From Acidobacteriaceae bacterium (GTDB taxonomy: Bacteria > Acidobacteriota > Terriglobia > Terriglobales > Acidobacteriaceae): a stretch of DNA of 64,000 bases. The position numbers were made by a program, and so were the translations under genes. Position 1 is the first letter of the stretch; each line of letters opens with the position of its first letter. The notes beneath the pieces are model-generated. The model saw nothing but the letters and a program-made list of their open reading frames with translations, made no database searches and was not told the origin of the DNA. Shown here piece after piece: positions 25,856-35,378 of this stretch. The stretch is from contig PMHV01000024.1 of NCBI GenBank assembly GCA_003156805.1, positions 1 to 64,000 of the forward strand, read 5' to 3'.

Positions 25856-27736
25856 TTACGGCCGATTGCTGTACACATATTTGTTTGAAAGCTCGGCCAC
25901 CACGAACTTGTTTGCCAACAAGCCATCCACTCTGGCTTTTTCGTACGGCGGTACAAACAAGAACACGCGTCCGGCGCCGGCCCACTCGCGCTGCAGATCT
26001 GCGTCGCTCAGATAAATTTTGGGCGCGTCCGCGAAAGTCGAACCGAACCACATCGAAGTGGTTCGCCCTTCCACCAGATCGACCGGCCGCTGCAAATAAA
26101 ACAACAGTGACGACCCAAAAGCCTGATCGCCGTAGATCATGACTCTATCTTCCGCTGCCGCTCGTGCCGCAATTTCGCGCGCCAAGTCCCGTGACGAAAG
26201 ATAAGGTCCAAAACGCACCAGCGCAATGTGGGCCGCCACCAGAAATATCGCCATTCCAGCAGCCAGAGTCCAGGTTGCCAGATAGTACCTGCGCAACACT
26301 CGCAAGAAGAATGAAAGCAACGGACCAACCAGCAGGATCACCGCGGCCAACACCGCCGGAAGTCGCAACGCCGCAAACGATGCATAGCTCAAGTCCAGCA
26401 TATGTGAGGTGGAGAGCGTGTAGGTGTCGATGCTGTGCTCAGCCAGCACCTTGCCGATGTCGGGCGCGAACGGCAAGTTTCGCGATTGCCACAGTCCCAC
26501 GATCAGCGCCGCGCTGGCCAAAATGCCAATCACCGCAAGCAAGCCCGCGGATGTCCTCAACCACCCCGCGCGTACCCGGCGCTGGCACTCGGCCCACTCC
26601 GATTGCGCGATTCCGTCGGCCAGCAACAGCAACAACGGTAAGTAAGCCGGGAAGGTGTAATACTCCTGGTTGGTCGAGAGCGCAAAAAAAATCAGCACAA
26701 CACCGGCCAGAATCCAGCACAGCAGCCGCGTACGCGCAGCGAAGCTGCCTTGCCGTGCCGCGGCGTCTTCACCGCCGGCGAGGTGGGATCCTCCGCGTTT
26801 CATTTTCCATTCCGCAACTACCGTCCGCACTGCTGCCGGCAGATACAGGCTCCAGGGAAACAGCCACACCAGGTGTAGCGTCCAGTACAGCAGCGCCGGA
26901 AGCTTGTTGTAATCTCGCGGATAACGCCTGCCCAGAAATCTCAGAAAATGTTCATTGACGAAATAGAACCAGAAGAAGCCGTGATGCTCGGCAGTGCCCG
27001 GATTCCGCAGTCCAGCCAGAATGTGCCACGGCGCGGCAATCAACAGAAACAACGCCATGCCGGAAACCAGCCGGAACTCGCGCCAACGCCGGAATTCGCC
27101 AGTAATAAGGATGTAGAAAAACACTGCGGCCGCCGGAAACACCAGGGCGATCAGCCCCTTCGTCAGAACACCCAGCGCTATCGCAGCGTAAGCGGCATAC
27201 CATCTCCAAGCCGCCGCGCCCGGTTCAAGCGCGGTCAAAAAGAAATATATCGATGCAGCGATCAGGAGGCTCAGCAGAACATCGGGAATCAGAATGCGGG
27301 TAAATAGGTACACGCCCGCGCTGGTATAGACGAATAACGCGGAATAAATCCCCGCGCGCTCCCCGAACGCCCGCCGTCCCCACCACAATCCCAGCAACCC
27401 GAGCAGCATCACAGAAAGCACCATGGGCAAGTGGGTGGCGAATTCATTCACACCAAACATCCGGTAACTGATCGCCACCAGCCAATAGGGCAGCGGCGCT
27501 TTCTCCAAATAACGCACGCCGTTCACATGCAGCGTGACGTAATCTCCGGTCACAAACATTTCCCGTGCCGCCTCGGCGTGGGTGCTGTCGGCATCGTCGA
27601 GCAGAGGCGGCGAAAACAGCGATCCAAAATAAACCGCGAGAAACACCGCTGCCAGCGCGCAATAGGACGCTGCGCGCCATGGTGCCCGCACGCGCTGCTC
27701 GATCTGGGATGTAATAGAAATTGGGATCGCGTTCAA
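25856..27736 (-). CDS. ArnT/PMT-family membrane glycosyltransferase
   Basis: 626 residues with about twelve hydrophobic helices. The first periplasmic loop has the conserved acidic motif DDADSTHAEAAREMFVTGDY followed by VRYLEKAPLPYWLVAISYRM, as in lipid-linked sugar transferases of the ArnT/PMT_2 (GT83) type that use undecaprenyl-phosphate sugars. Another family feature is the PAVLYWTLHLVWLFPWSLYL-like stretch at PALLYWTLHLVWLFPWSLYL. The C-terminal soluble region (RPVDLVEGRTTSMWFGSTFA) is periplasmic. The modified acceptor (lipid A, glycan or protein) cannot be told from the sequence. It may be co-transcribed with the copper monooxygenase gene 47 bp upstream. Confidence 0.82.
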   Translation of the reverse strand: MNAIPISITSQIEQRVRAPWRAASYCALAAVFLAVYFGSLFSPPLLDDADSTHAEAAREMFVTGDYVTLHVNGVRYLEKAPLPYWLVAISYRMFGVNEFATHLPMVLSVMLLGLLGLWWGRRAFGERAGIYSALFVYTSAGVYLFTRILIPDVLLSLLIAASIYFFLTALEPGAAAWRWYAAYAAIALGVLTKGLIALVFPAAAVFFYILITGEFRRWREFRLVSGMALFLLIAAPWHILAGLRNPGTAEHHGFFWFYFVNEHFLRFLGRRYPRDYNKLPALLYWTLHLVWLFPWSLYLPAAVRTVVAEWKMKRGGSHLAGGEDAAARQGSFAARTRLLCWILAGVVLIFFALSTNQEYYTFPAYLPLLLLLADGIAQSEWAECQRRVRAGWLRTSAGLLAVIGILASAALIVGLWQSRNLPFAPDIGKVLAEHSIDTYTLSTSHMLDLSYASFAALRLPAVLAAVILLVGPLLSFFLRVLRRYYLATWTLAAGMAIFLVAAHIALVRFGPYLSSRDLAREIAARAAAEDRVMIYGDQAFGSSLLFYLQRPVDLVEGRTTSMWFGSTFADAPKIYLSDADLQREWAGAGRVFLFVPPYEKARVDGLLANKFVVAELSNKYVYSNRP

Positions 27737-27783
27737 CGTGGTCTAGCCCGACTCAGTTTTGCAGATACGAATCGGCACAGCAA

Positions 27784-29136
27784 CTAGCGGGGGCTGGCCG
27801 GCTGCGTGCTGCCTGCTGTTTCTCCGTGGCGGACAAAATACTGCCACTTATCTGTCCCCGCCGGAACCGCCACATCGAAGAATCCAACCATCATCTCATC
27901 CGACGTCTGGTCACCCCATTTCACCAGTTGCGTCGGATCCGGATTGTGCGGATTGTTCCGCGAATTGTCATACCACGCCACCGCCCGCAACCGAGTGCCC
28001 GCTTTCAGCAGTCGCGGCTCCGCCAGTTTGTAACTTAGCTGCCAGTGAAAGTGATAATTTACCCGCAGCAACGTTTCCACGCTGCCATCGTCGTGCACAA
28101 TGTCGTACTCAAAGCGCTTTCCGCGAAGATGCATGTGCGGAAACAAACTCAGCAACATCGCATCGTTGGGCAGCGTGCCCTGTACCTCGACCCGAAAATC
28201 GTCGGCTCCGGGCGGAATCAGCAGCGCGTGATCGTTCAACTGCAGCGTGATCACCCGCTGCTTTGGCGCAGACTTGGCAAATACCAACCCGGCGCTGGTT
28301 GCGTCGCTGGCAGCTTCGCCGTTCGCCGTGTAATGCATCTGAAAGACCAGATCCGATCCCGCGGGCACAAATTTCGCCATTCCGTCCGCCCACTTGTCGG
28401 GTGAACTTCCCGGCGCATAAACCAGCAGCAAATCGCTGGTGGTTTCGTGGGCCTCGCGTCGCTCTTCCGGATCGCTCAGCATCGACGCCGTAAACGGCTC
28501 GCCCACTGGCGCGTGCCGGAGCCATTGCGAATCCGGAGGCCGAATGTACACCACCGCATGATGCACGTGCGCCGCGCTCGAAGGCCGCACCTCGACCATC
28601 TGCACCCACTTATCTTCGGTGAAGTGCGTGGGCACAATCTCGTATGTATATTCGATTTCTCCCCGCGCGGGAATCGGCGCCGGCCTGGACATTTTAACGA
28701 CCACATCAGGCTCAGGAATATTCCATCCCTCGGCCCACTTTCGCGGCGCGGGCGCGTCTCGCACATCTCCCGCCGGAGCGCCCGCCTCCGCCCACGCCAA
28801 AATCGCCGCAATTTGCTGTGGAGTCAGCGACGGATCATCTGAAAAGTGGCCATAACGTGGATCGGCGAACCACGGCGGCATCATCTCCATTGCTACCGTC
28901 GCTCCCATCTTCCGTGCCCACGGCTTCGTCTGCTCGTAGGTCACCAGTGGCATGGGCGCAACTTCTCCGGGCCGGTGGCAGCTTTGGCAGTGGTCCTGCA
29001 GAATCGGCAGCACGTCCTTATAGAAAGTTGGCGGCGCGCTCGCCTTCGTTTCCCGCGCCGCGCGAATATTTCGCAACCCCATGCTGCTGAATACCAGAAG
29101 TATCGCAATCGTGACGAGAATTCCGAGCCGCTTCAC
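27784..29136 (-). CDS. Copper type II ascorbate-dependent monooxygenase-like protein with c-heme domain
   Basis: 450 residues from GTG 29136, which overlaps the upstream hydrolase stop as GTGA and starts a signal anchor (VKRLGILVTIAILLVFSSMG). An N-terminal cytochrome c-like segment carries one heme site, CQSCH in LPILQDHCQSCHRPGEVAPM. The C-terminal region resembles the copper-binding PHM/DBM C-domain: HVHHAVVY, FQMHYTANG, LFPHMHLRGK and GDQTSDEMMVGF provide the His/Met ligands. Such fusions are common in acidobacteria and their substrate is unknown. The coupled start suggests joint expression with the dienelactone hydrolase at 29133-29837. Confidence 0.8.
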   Translation of the reverse strand: MKRLGILVTIAILLVFSSMGLRNIRAARETKASAPPTFYKDVLPILQDHCQSCHRPGEVAPMPLVTYEQTKPWARKMGATVAMEMMPPWFADPRYGHFSDDPSLTPQQIAAILAWAEAGAPAGDVRDAPAPRKWAEGWNIPEPDVVVKMSRPAPIPARGEIEYTYEIVPTHFTEDKWVQMVEVRPSSAAHVHHAVVYIRPPDSQWLRHAPVGEPFTASMLSDPEERREAHETTSDLLLVYAPGSSPDKWADGMAKFVPAGSDLVFQMHYTANGEAASDATSAGLVFAKSAPKQRVITLQLNDHALLIPPGADDFRVEVQGTLPNDAMLLSLFPHMHLRGKRFEYDIVHDDGSVETLLRVNYHFHWQLSYKLAEPRLLKAGTRLRAVAWYDNSRNNPHNPDPTQLVKWGDQTSDEMMVGFFDVAVPAGTDKWQYFVRHGETAGSTQPASPR

Positions 29137-29837
29137 GGCCGCAGAAACTCCAGCGTCAGCGCCCACGCCTGCCGTGCCGAACGCGGCTCATACGCTGGAC
29201 GTTCGTCACAAAAGAATCCATGGTCGGCGTGGGAAAACTCAACATTCACATAAACTTTCTGCTGTGCTCTCAGAGCCTCGGTCAACGCTTCCCGGTGCTC
29301 CGGCGTAATATGCTTGTCCAATTCACCCCACACCAGCAACAGAGGCCCATGCTGTTTTTCTGCGCGGTCCGGCCGTCCGGGAGCGATTCCTCCGCCATAA
29401 AACGAAACCGCCGATCGCAGCGGAAGCGCGCTATTGGCGATGAACGACACGCGTCCGCCCATGCAGAAGCCTACGCTCGAAATCTGATCGGCTTTCACGT
29501 GCGAATTCTGCCGCAGCCAATCATAGGTGGTACGCGCATCGGCCTCGGCCGCTTCCGCGGTCACGGCCTGGTAGTGCGGCATGATGGAAGGAAAATCGTT
29601 GTAGCTGCCTTCGAATCCCGGCGGCGCGGTGCGGTGAAACAACTCCGGAGCGATCGCCACATACCCCTGCTCGGCAAATCGCTCTGTCACTTTGCGAATG
29701 TGCCCATTCACCCCGAACGCTTCCTGAAACACAATCAGCCCCGGATGCGGTCCGCCAGTCGCGGGCCGCGCCACATACGCCGGCATCTTGGTGCTGCCCG
29801 GCACTTCCAGTACGATTTTCTCTGTCGTAATTCCCAT
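29133..29837 (-). CDS. Dienelactone hydrolase family protein
   Basis: 234 residues, no signal peptide, so cytoplasmic. Catalytic triad: Cys in SVGFCMGGRVSF, Asp in WGELDKHITPEH and His in HADHGFFCD. Further family features are GLIVFQEAFGVNGHIRKVTE and FAEQGYVAIAPELFHR. It overlaps the downstream monooxygenase start by 4 bp (GTGA), an arrangement that couples translation. The physiological substrate is unknown; carboxymethylenebutenolidase activity is a family default, not a finding here. Confidence 0.88.
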   Translation of the reverse strand: MGITTEKIVLEVPGSTKMPAYVARPATGGPHPGLIVFQEAFGVNGHIRKVTERFAEQGYVAIAPELFHRTAPPGFEGSYNDFPSIMPHYQAVTAEAAEADARTTYDWLRQNSHVKADQISSVGFCMGGRVSFIANSALPLRSAVSFYGGGIAPGRPDRAEKQHGPLLLVWGELDKHITPEHREALTEALRAQQKVYVNVEFSHADHGFFCDERPAYEPRSARQAWALTLEFLRP

Positions 29838-29954
29838 TTGCGTTATTGCCTCTTATGGCCGCTGCCGGCCAATTCGCCGCTTCTAGTTTCGCACAAACTC
29901 TGGGTTCGCTAGCGCGGCACGCTCCGCGACAAAAAATGCTACATTTGGCAGTTC

Positions 29955-30998
29955 ATGTCCGCGCCCAATTCCAGTTTCGTGCGCGCCTGCAAGTCGCAGC
30001 CGGTCGAGCGCACTCCGGTATGGTTCATGCGCCAGGCCGGGCGCTACATGCCCGAGTACCGGGCCGTGCGCAAGCAACATTCACTGCTTGAGATTTGCAA
30101 GAAGCCCGCGCTCGCCGCCGAAGTCACCATCACCGCCGCTGAAATCCTCGGCGTCGACGCAGCCATTATCTTCGCCGATCTCCTGCTTCCTCTGGAAGTG
30201 ATGGGCTTGCCTTTTCATTTTTCCGCGGGCGAAGGCCCGGTCATCGAAAAGCCCATCCGCAGCAAAGAAGAGATCGCCGCTCTTCGCACGGACCGCGCTT
30301 CGGAACTCGGCTATGTATCCGAGGCCATTCGTCTTGTCTCGAAACACTTTGCCGATCGCCTGCCTGTGATCGGCTTCTGCGGCTCGCCTTTCACTCTGGC
30401 CAGCTACATGATCGAAGGCGGAGGCTCGCGCAACTACGTTCACACCAAGAAGATGATGTACAACTCGCCCACCGAGTGGGATGAGCTGATGCGCAAGCTG
30501 GTTGCCGTCACCGCGGAATACTCGGCCGAGCAGGTTCGTGCCGGCGCCGACGCTATCCAGATTTTCGACAGTTGGGTCGGATGCCTCAGCGTGGAAGATT
30601 ATCGGCGCTACGCTCTCAGGCACGTCACAGATTTGGTGAAGACTTTGCAGAAGACCGGCGCGCCCATCATTTATTTTGGCACGGACAGCGCAACGCTCTT
30701 GCCCGCAATGAACGAGACTGGAGCCGAGGTCATCGGTCTCGACTGGCGCATCCCGCTCGACCAGGGCTGGCGCAGCCTCGAACGTCACTGCGCCGTGCAG
30801 GGCAATCTCGATCCCGTGCTGCTTTTCGCGGACTGGAAAGAATTGAAGTCGCGTGCCGCCGATATTCTTCAACGCGCCTGTGGACGTCGCGGCCACATCT
30901 TCAATCTCGGGCACGGCATTTTGCCGGAAACGCCGGTTGAGAATGTGAAAAATCTGGCTCGCTTCGTGCAAGAACATTCTCCCGCGCGCGAGTCATGA
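29955..30998 (+). CDS. hemE: Uroporphyrinogen decarboxylase
   Basis: Converts uroporphyrinogen III to coproporphyrinogen III in heme synthesis. 347 residues, normal length. Signature motifs: PVWFMRQAGRYMPEYRAVR at the N-terminus (the substrate-binding Arg and second Arg), ADLLLPLEVMGL with the catalytic Asp, GFCGSPFTLASYMIEGGGSR, IFDSWVGCLS, GTDSATLLPAMNETGAEVIG and FNLGHGILPETP. Its stop overlaps the hemY start as ATGA. Start ATG 29955 is followed by MSAPNSSFVRACKSQPVERT; no alternative is compelling. Confidence 0.96.
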   Translation: MSAPNSSFVRACKSQPVERTPVWFMRQAGRYMPEYRAVRKQHSLLEICKKPALAAEVTITAAEILGVDAAIIFADLLLPLEVMGLPFHFSAGEGPVIEKPIRSKEEIAALRTDRASELGYVSEAIRLVSKHFADRLPVIGFCGSPFTLASYMIEGGGSRNYVHTKKMMYNSPTEWDELMRKLVAVTAEYSAEQVRAGADAIQIFDSWVGCLSVEDYRRYALRHVTDLVKTLQKTGAPIIYFGTDSATLLPAMNETGAEVIGLDWRIPLDQGWRSLERHCAVQGNLDPVLLFADWKELKSRAADILQRACGRRGHIFNLGHGILPETPVENVKNLARFVQEHSPARES

Positions 30999-32380
30999 AG
31001 CGCGTCGCTATCGTCGGCGGTGGCATCTCCGGACTCGCCGCCGCCTTCACTCTCGAAGAACAGCGCCGCACCGGCTCGGCGGAATACACTCTCTACGAAT
31101 CTACGGCACGACTCGGCGGCGTGATCCGCAGCGAGCGCATTGACGGCTGTGTCGTCGAAGCCGGTCCCGATTCCTTCATCACCGAAAAGCCATGGGCCGC
31201 CGATCTTTGCCGCGCGCTCGGCCTCGGCGATCAACTGATTGGCTCCAACGACGCTGATCGTAAGACTTACATACTCACTGACAGCCGACTCGTCGCCATG
31301 CCCGACGGCCTGATGTTCATGGTCCCAACCAAGATTCTCTCGACCGCACTGTCTCCGCTCTTTTCCTGGAAGACAAAGCTTCGCATCGCTCGGGAATTCT
31401 TCAACCCGCCGCGCGCAGCGGAGGCGGACGAATCTGTCGCCTCGTTCGTCATGCGCCACTACGGCGCAGAGATGGTGGATCGCCTTGCCGATCCGCTGCT
31501 CTCCGGCGTCTACGGAGGCGAGGCGGCGAACCTGAGCGTGCGCGCCGTGCTGCTGCGCTTTGCCGAGATGGAACGCACTCACGGCAGCCTCGGCCGCGGA
31601 ATGCTCTCGACTCGCAAGGAAAGGCAGACTGATGCAAACTTGCCCGCGCCTTCGCTGTTCACTTCTCTCAAGGATGGAATGCAGCAGCTCGTCGAAGCGA
31701 CTGTCTCCCGGCTCGACCGGGCTTCGCTGCGCACCAACACGCCGGTGCAGGTGATTCGGCCCGAAGGCGGAGGCTGGATTGTCTCGGCACTCAAGTCCGA
31801 CCAATTCGATGCTGTCGTCCTCGCCGTGCCCACGCACGCTGCGGCACAATTGCTTTCCATCTGCGATCCCCAACTTGCCGCTGAACTTTCGGCTATACAA
31901 TACACTTCGTCGATTACCGTTGGTTTCGGCTACGATGCTGCGGTTCGCCGGTCACTTCCTCCCGGTTTTGGCTTTCTCGTTCCGCGCAGCGAAGGCAAGC
32001 GCCTGCTGGCCGCGACTTTTGTACATAGCAAGTTTCCCTACCGAGCGCCCGAAGATCGCGCGTTGCTGCGCTGTGCTTTTGCGGGATCCAATGCCGAATC
32101 CGTCTGGCAATTCTCCGACGACGAGATCGTCGGCATGGTGCGCGATGAGCTGCGGCAGATTCTCTCCTTGCGTGCCGATCCGCTCTTCGCACGTGTCTAC
32201 AAGTGGAAGTCCGCGATGGCGCAGTACGGTGTCGGCCATCTTGATCGTCTCGATCGCATCGAGCGACTGCTCCAGAAATTTCCCGGGCTCGCGCTCGCGG
32301 GCAACGGTTATCGCGGCATCGGAATCCCCGATTGCATCCGCTCCGGACGCGAGGCTGCCGAACGAGTCCTCAATCTCTAA
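30995..32380 (+). CDS. hemY: Protoporphyrinogen oxidase (HemY type)
   Basis: FAD-dependent, oxygen-using oxidase that makes protoporphyrin IX (or coproporphyrin III in the coproporphyrin pathway). 461 residues. N-terminal FAD site VAIVGGGISGLAAAFTLEEQ, then ESTARLGGVIRSERIDGCVV and EAGPDSFITEKPWAADLCRA. The C-terminal part has LAGNGYRGIGIPDCIRSGRE, the typical closing FAD contact. ATG 30995 overlaps the hemE stop (ATGA), so the two are translationally coupled. Neither hemH/cpfC nor hemQ is in the window, so the branch cannot be decided. Confidence 0.92.
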   Translation: MKRVAIVGGGISGLAAAFTLEEQRRTGSAEYTLYESTARLGGVIRSERIDGCVVEAGPDSFITEKPWAADLCRALGLGDQLIGSNDADRKTYILTDSRLVAMPDGLMFMVPTKILSTALSPLFSWKTKLRIAREFFNPPRAAEADESVASFVMRHYGAEMVDRLADPLLSGVYGGEAANLSVRAVLLRFAEMERTHGSLGRGMLSTRKERQTDANLPAPSLFTSLKDGMQQLVEATVSRLDRASLRTNTPVQVIRPEGGGWIVSALKSDQFDAVVLAVPTHAAAQLLSICDPQLAAELSAIQYTSSITVGFGYDAAVRRSLPPGFGFLVPRSEGKRLLAATFVHSKFPYRAPEDRALLRCAFAGSNAESVWQFSDDEIVGMVRDELRQILSLRADPLFARVYKWKSAMAQYGVGHLDRLDRIERLLQKFPGLALAGNGYRGIGIPDCIRSGREAAERVLNL

Positions 32381-32764
32381 GAGCGAAGGTTCGCGTCTTC
32401 AGGACTTGTGGAAATCTGCCTGAAAAATACTGACGGCGGCTGACTCCACCAATCCATGCGAACGCAAATTCTCCGGGTCTGAGAACTGATTTTGAACGGT
32501 ACCCCCCCTCCCACCTATTTCGCGAATCGCCAGTAAACATGCGGGTTGGCGCGATTTCGAGTGCGCGTTAAGCGCATTTGGTCTTTGTTTCCAATCACTT
32601 GCGGGCAAAATCTAGGCAACAAAGCACTTAGCTCGGATGCCGACCGAGTGGACCGTACTGCCTCCGCCTTGACTATGTTCTGCTTATTGCGTTTTGGCTG
32701 CAAGGTCAGATGTCACAAGCTAGATTTCCCTGCTCCAGTCCTAGCATGTCCCTTGCTTTGAACG
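32381..32764. other. Intergenic region with G/C-tract element
   Basis: No supportable gene between the convergent hemY and recQ. It contains GGTACCCCCCCTCCCACC (32498-32515) with a C7 run, so the other strand reads GGGAGGGGGGG, followed by AT-rich, repeat-looking sequence to about 32700. The short open frames here have no family features. Confidence 0.5.
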
Positions 32765-34690
32765 CTACGCGGGAACGTCGGCCTGGCTTACGCTCTGCTC
32801 GCGCCGCAGCCGTGCCACCACCAGGCGAATCTCGTCATAGGTAATTTCCGGCGGCAGGATATCTTTGAGTGGCTTGAGCGCCTGCAGGCCTGCGCGAGCG
32901 CAAGCGGCTTCGATGACCGACTGCTTTTCTTTGCCAACCCAGTCGACGCGAAATTGAACGTCTCCCGCTTCGACCAGCTTGGCCACGGCGCTCACAATCG
33001 TGGAAAGCTGGCGCCCGCGAAGCTGGGCAATCTCCTCCAGGGTGCGGCCTTCGGCCAGCAAGCGCGTGGTTTCATCGGCGGGCTTGGGAGTTTTCTTCAG
33101 CGTAATGCTGCTGCGAGCGCCGCCGCGAAAGCGTTCGAGCGCGTCCAGAATCTGCTGTCCATAAAGTTCGGCCTTGCGATCGCCGATGCCCGAGATTTGC
33201 CGAAGTTCGGCGAAGAACTTCGGACGCCGCTGGCAAATTTCCTCCAGCGAAGAATCGTGCAGCACCACAAATGCAGGAACGCCCTGCCGCTTCGCGGTGT
33301 CGCGGCGCCACTCGCGCAAATACTCGGTCAGCTCGTCGCCGCCCTGCGCGCCTGTGACTGAAGGCACCGCTGCAAAAACACCCGGAGTCTTTAAGGCTTC
33401 ACCCGATCCCGCCAGCGGCTTGACCCGCGTGCGGCGATGCCCCGCCTGCGGAGTAGAGGACGGAATCACCATCCACTCGGCGACGCTGCCGCACACATCG
33501 CAAGCGTTACAAGTCTCCCACTTCGGCAGCTCGCCAAAATGGGTGCAGATTTGCCGGTGACGGCAGCGGCTGGACTCCACGAACGCGCGGATGATGCGGT
33601 AGCGTTCCCAGGCGCGTTCGCGCTCTGCCGAGTCGGTGATCTGGTTGGCGAAAAATCCGAGCAGCCCCGCGTCTTTCTTCTGCCACAGCAAAATGCAATC
33701 CGCGGACTGGACGTCACGCCCGGCGCGGCCGGATTCCTGATAATACTGCTCGATCGACTTGGGCAGCGCCAGGTGCACAACCGCGCGCACCATTGCCTTG
33801 TTGATACCCAACCCGAAAGCAATGGTTCCCACGATCACTCGCACTTCGTCCGAGGTCCAGCGCTCCTGGTTGCAGCGGCGGTCTGCACTACTCATCTTGC
33901 CGTGATAGCCCACCGCGGCAATGCCCTGGTCTTCGAGAAAGTCAACGGTCTCTTCCACTTTGTTAATGGTGGGCGCGTAGACGATTACGTTGCTGCCGGA
34001 ATAATGGCGCAGAGCGCGCAGCAACAGATCCGCCTGCTCCAAGCCTTCGCATTCGCGAACCAGATAGCGCAGGTTCGACCGGTGAAAACTGGCGATGTAT
34101 TTGTCGGGATTGCGAAGCTGAAGCTGGGCCAGAATATCGTGGCGCACGTGGCGAGTGGCGCTGGCGGTAAAGGCCGCGATGGGATGATCGGGAAAGCGGG
34201 TGCGCAGGCGGCTCAACTGCCGGTATTCAGGACGGAATTCGTGTCCCCACTCGGAGATGCAGTGGGCTTCGTCGATGGCGAAAAACGCGACTGGCACTTG
34301 CTGCAGCCATGCCAGCGTGTCGCCGCGAGCGATGCGCTCGGGAGAAAGATAAAGGAGGCGGTAAGCGCCATCGCGCCCCTGCCGCATCACGGTGGATTGT
34401 TCTTCCTCGGTCAGCGTGCTGTTCAGAACCGCGGCGGCAATGCCCATTTGCGCCAGTTGCGCGGCCTGGTCCTGCATCAGCGCGATCAGCGGAGAGATCA
34501 CGACCGCAGTCTGGCCCGAGATCACCGCCGGCAACTGGTAGCAAAGCGATTTTCCGCCGCCGGTCGGCATCACCACGCAGGTGTCGCGGCCCGCGAGCAG
34601 ACTGCGCACAATCCGCTCCTGCAGCGGACGGAACGCGCTGTATCCCCAGTAACGGTGCAGCGGAGCCAGCAGATCCGGTTCCGGGGTCAT
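32765..34690 (-). CDS. recQ: ATP-dependent DNA helicase RecQ
   Basis: 641 residues; 3'-5' helicase acting in recombination and fork repair. Motifs: Walker A VVMPTGGGKSLCYQLPA, DEAH box AIDEAHCISEWGHEFRPEY, FTASATRHVRHDI, motif V VIVGTIAFGLGINKAMVRAV and VI YYQESGRAGRDVQSADCI. The zinc-binding RQC part has CRHRQICTHFGE and CNACDVCG. An HRDC domain (DSSLEEICQRRPKFFAELRQ, GIGDRKAELYG) and a C-terminal helix-turn-helix segment (TRLLAEGRTLEEIAQLRGRQ) follow. Domain order and length match full-length RecQ. Confidence 0.95.
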   Translation of the reverse strand: MTPEPDLLAPLHRYWGYSAFRPLQERIVRSLLAGRDTCVVMPTGGGKSLCYQLPAVISGQTAVVISPLIALMQDQAAQLAQMGIAAAVLNSTLTEEEQSTVMRQGRDGAYRLLYLSPERIARGDTLAWLQQVPVAFFAIDEAHCISEWGHEFRPEYRQLSRLRTRFPDHPIAAFTASATRHVRHDILAQLQLRNPDKYIASFHRSNLRYLVRECEGLEQADLLLRALRHYSGSNVIVYAPTINKVEETVDFLEDQGIAAVGYHGKMSSADRRCNQERWTSDEVRVIVGTIAFGLGINKAMVRAVVHLALPKSIEQYYQESGRAGRDVQSADCILLWQKKDAGLLGFFANQITDSAERERAWERYRIIRAFVESSRCRHRQICTHFGELPKWETCNACDVCGSVAEWMVIPSSTPQAGHRRTRVKPLAGSGEALKTPGVFAAVPSVTGAQGGDELTEYLREWRRDTAKRQGVPAFVVLHDSSLEEICQRRPKFFAELRQISGIGDRKAELYGQQILDALERFRGGARSSITLKKTPKPADETTRLLAEGRTLEEIAQLRGRQLSTIVSAVAKLVEAGDVQFRVDWVGKEKQSVIEAACARAGLQALKPLKDILPPEITYDEIRLVVARLRREQSVSQADVPA

Positions 34691-34784
34691 GAAAAAGAGT
34701 ATAGGCGCAAAGGCGTGTTCATCGTGTAGGCGCGGGGAAAAGCGGAGTTCCGAAACGGACCGCGCCGTTGTATTCTTCCTCTGT

Positions 34785-35204
34785 ATGAAAACGGTGCAAA
34801 TGATCGACTATTCCGAGGCTCGGCAGGCGATGGATGCGATCGTGGAGAAAGCTTTGCAGATGCAGAAGGCGGCGGTGGTCGCGGTCGCGGATTCGCATGG
34901 CGACCTGATCTGTTTTGCCCGGATGGACGGCGCTCCAGTTTCTTCCATTCGTATCGCAATGAATAAGGTCTGGACTGCGGCTCGTGAGCGCAAACCGACC
35001 AAGGAAATCGGAGAGAAGGTAAAACATCCGGAGAAAGGCCACGACATTGCTTATTACGGCGATCCGAAATATGTGGGCTGGGGTGGCGGGATTCCGGTGT
35101 GGAAGAACGGCGAAGTGATTGGGGCGGTCGCGGTCAGCGGCCTGTCGTCGAATGAAGACATCACTTTGGCTATGCTGGGTGTGGAACTGATCTCTGGCGC
35201 GTAG
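34785..35204 (+). CDS. GlcG/HbpS-family (DUF336) protein
   Basis: 139 residues from ATG 34785; a longer frame exists but its N-terminus (MKKSIGAKACSSCRRGEKRS) does not fit the family. The whole protein is one GlcG/HbpS fold: MIDYSEARQAMDAIVEKALQ, AAVVAVADSHGDLICFARMD, SIRIAMNKVWTAARERKPT, GGGIPVWKNGEVIGAVAVSG and EDITLAMLGVELI. The family includes the glycolate-operon protein GlcG and the heme-binding HbpS, but most members are unassigned. It begins a run of same-strand catabolic genes leading to deoC, so a role linked to that locus is possible. Confidence 0.82.
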   Translation: MKTVQMIDYSEARQAMDAIVEKALQMQKAAVVAVADSHGDLICFARMDGAPVSSIRIAMNKVWTAARERKPTKEIGEKVKHPEKGHDIAYYGDPKYVGWGGGIPVWKNGEVIGAVAVSGLSSNEDITLAMLGVELISGA

Positions 35205-35234
35205 CTTGTTTCAGACTCATCCTCAGAGCCCCCG

Positions 35235-35279
35235 CTTCTGCCGTCCAATTTTCTGCCGTACAATCTTCTGCCGTACAAT
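35235..35279. repeat. 15-bp tandem repeat before deoC
   Basis: Three units of 15 bp: cttctgccgtccaat, tttctgccgtacaat, cttctgccgtacaat. The array ends 9 bp before the GTG at 35289 that opens the longest deoC frame. Same period as the arrays at 5461-5550 and 50103-50192, with a different sequence. Confidence 0.8.
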
Positions 35280-35378
35280 GCAGTACAAGTGGCGCAGGAA
35301 AACAAAACACGGTACAGGGCTGCGGGGCATGGGAATGACGTGACTGCAGAAAAACCTGCGCACAATGCAGACGCTCCC

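Noticed and set aside
32546-32761. 71-codon plus-strand frame between hemY and recQ
   Set aside because: No ribosome-binding site, no family features, and it lies within the repeat-like intergenic element.
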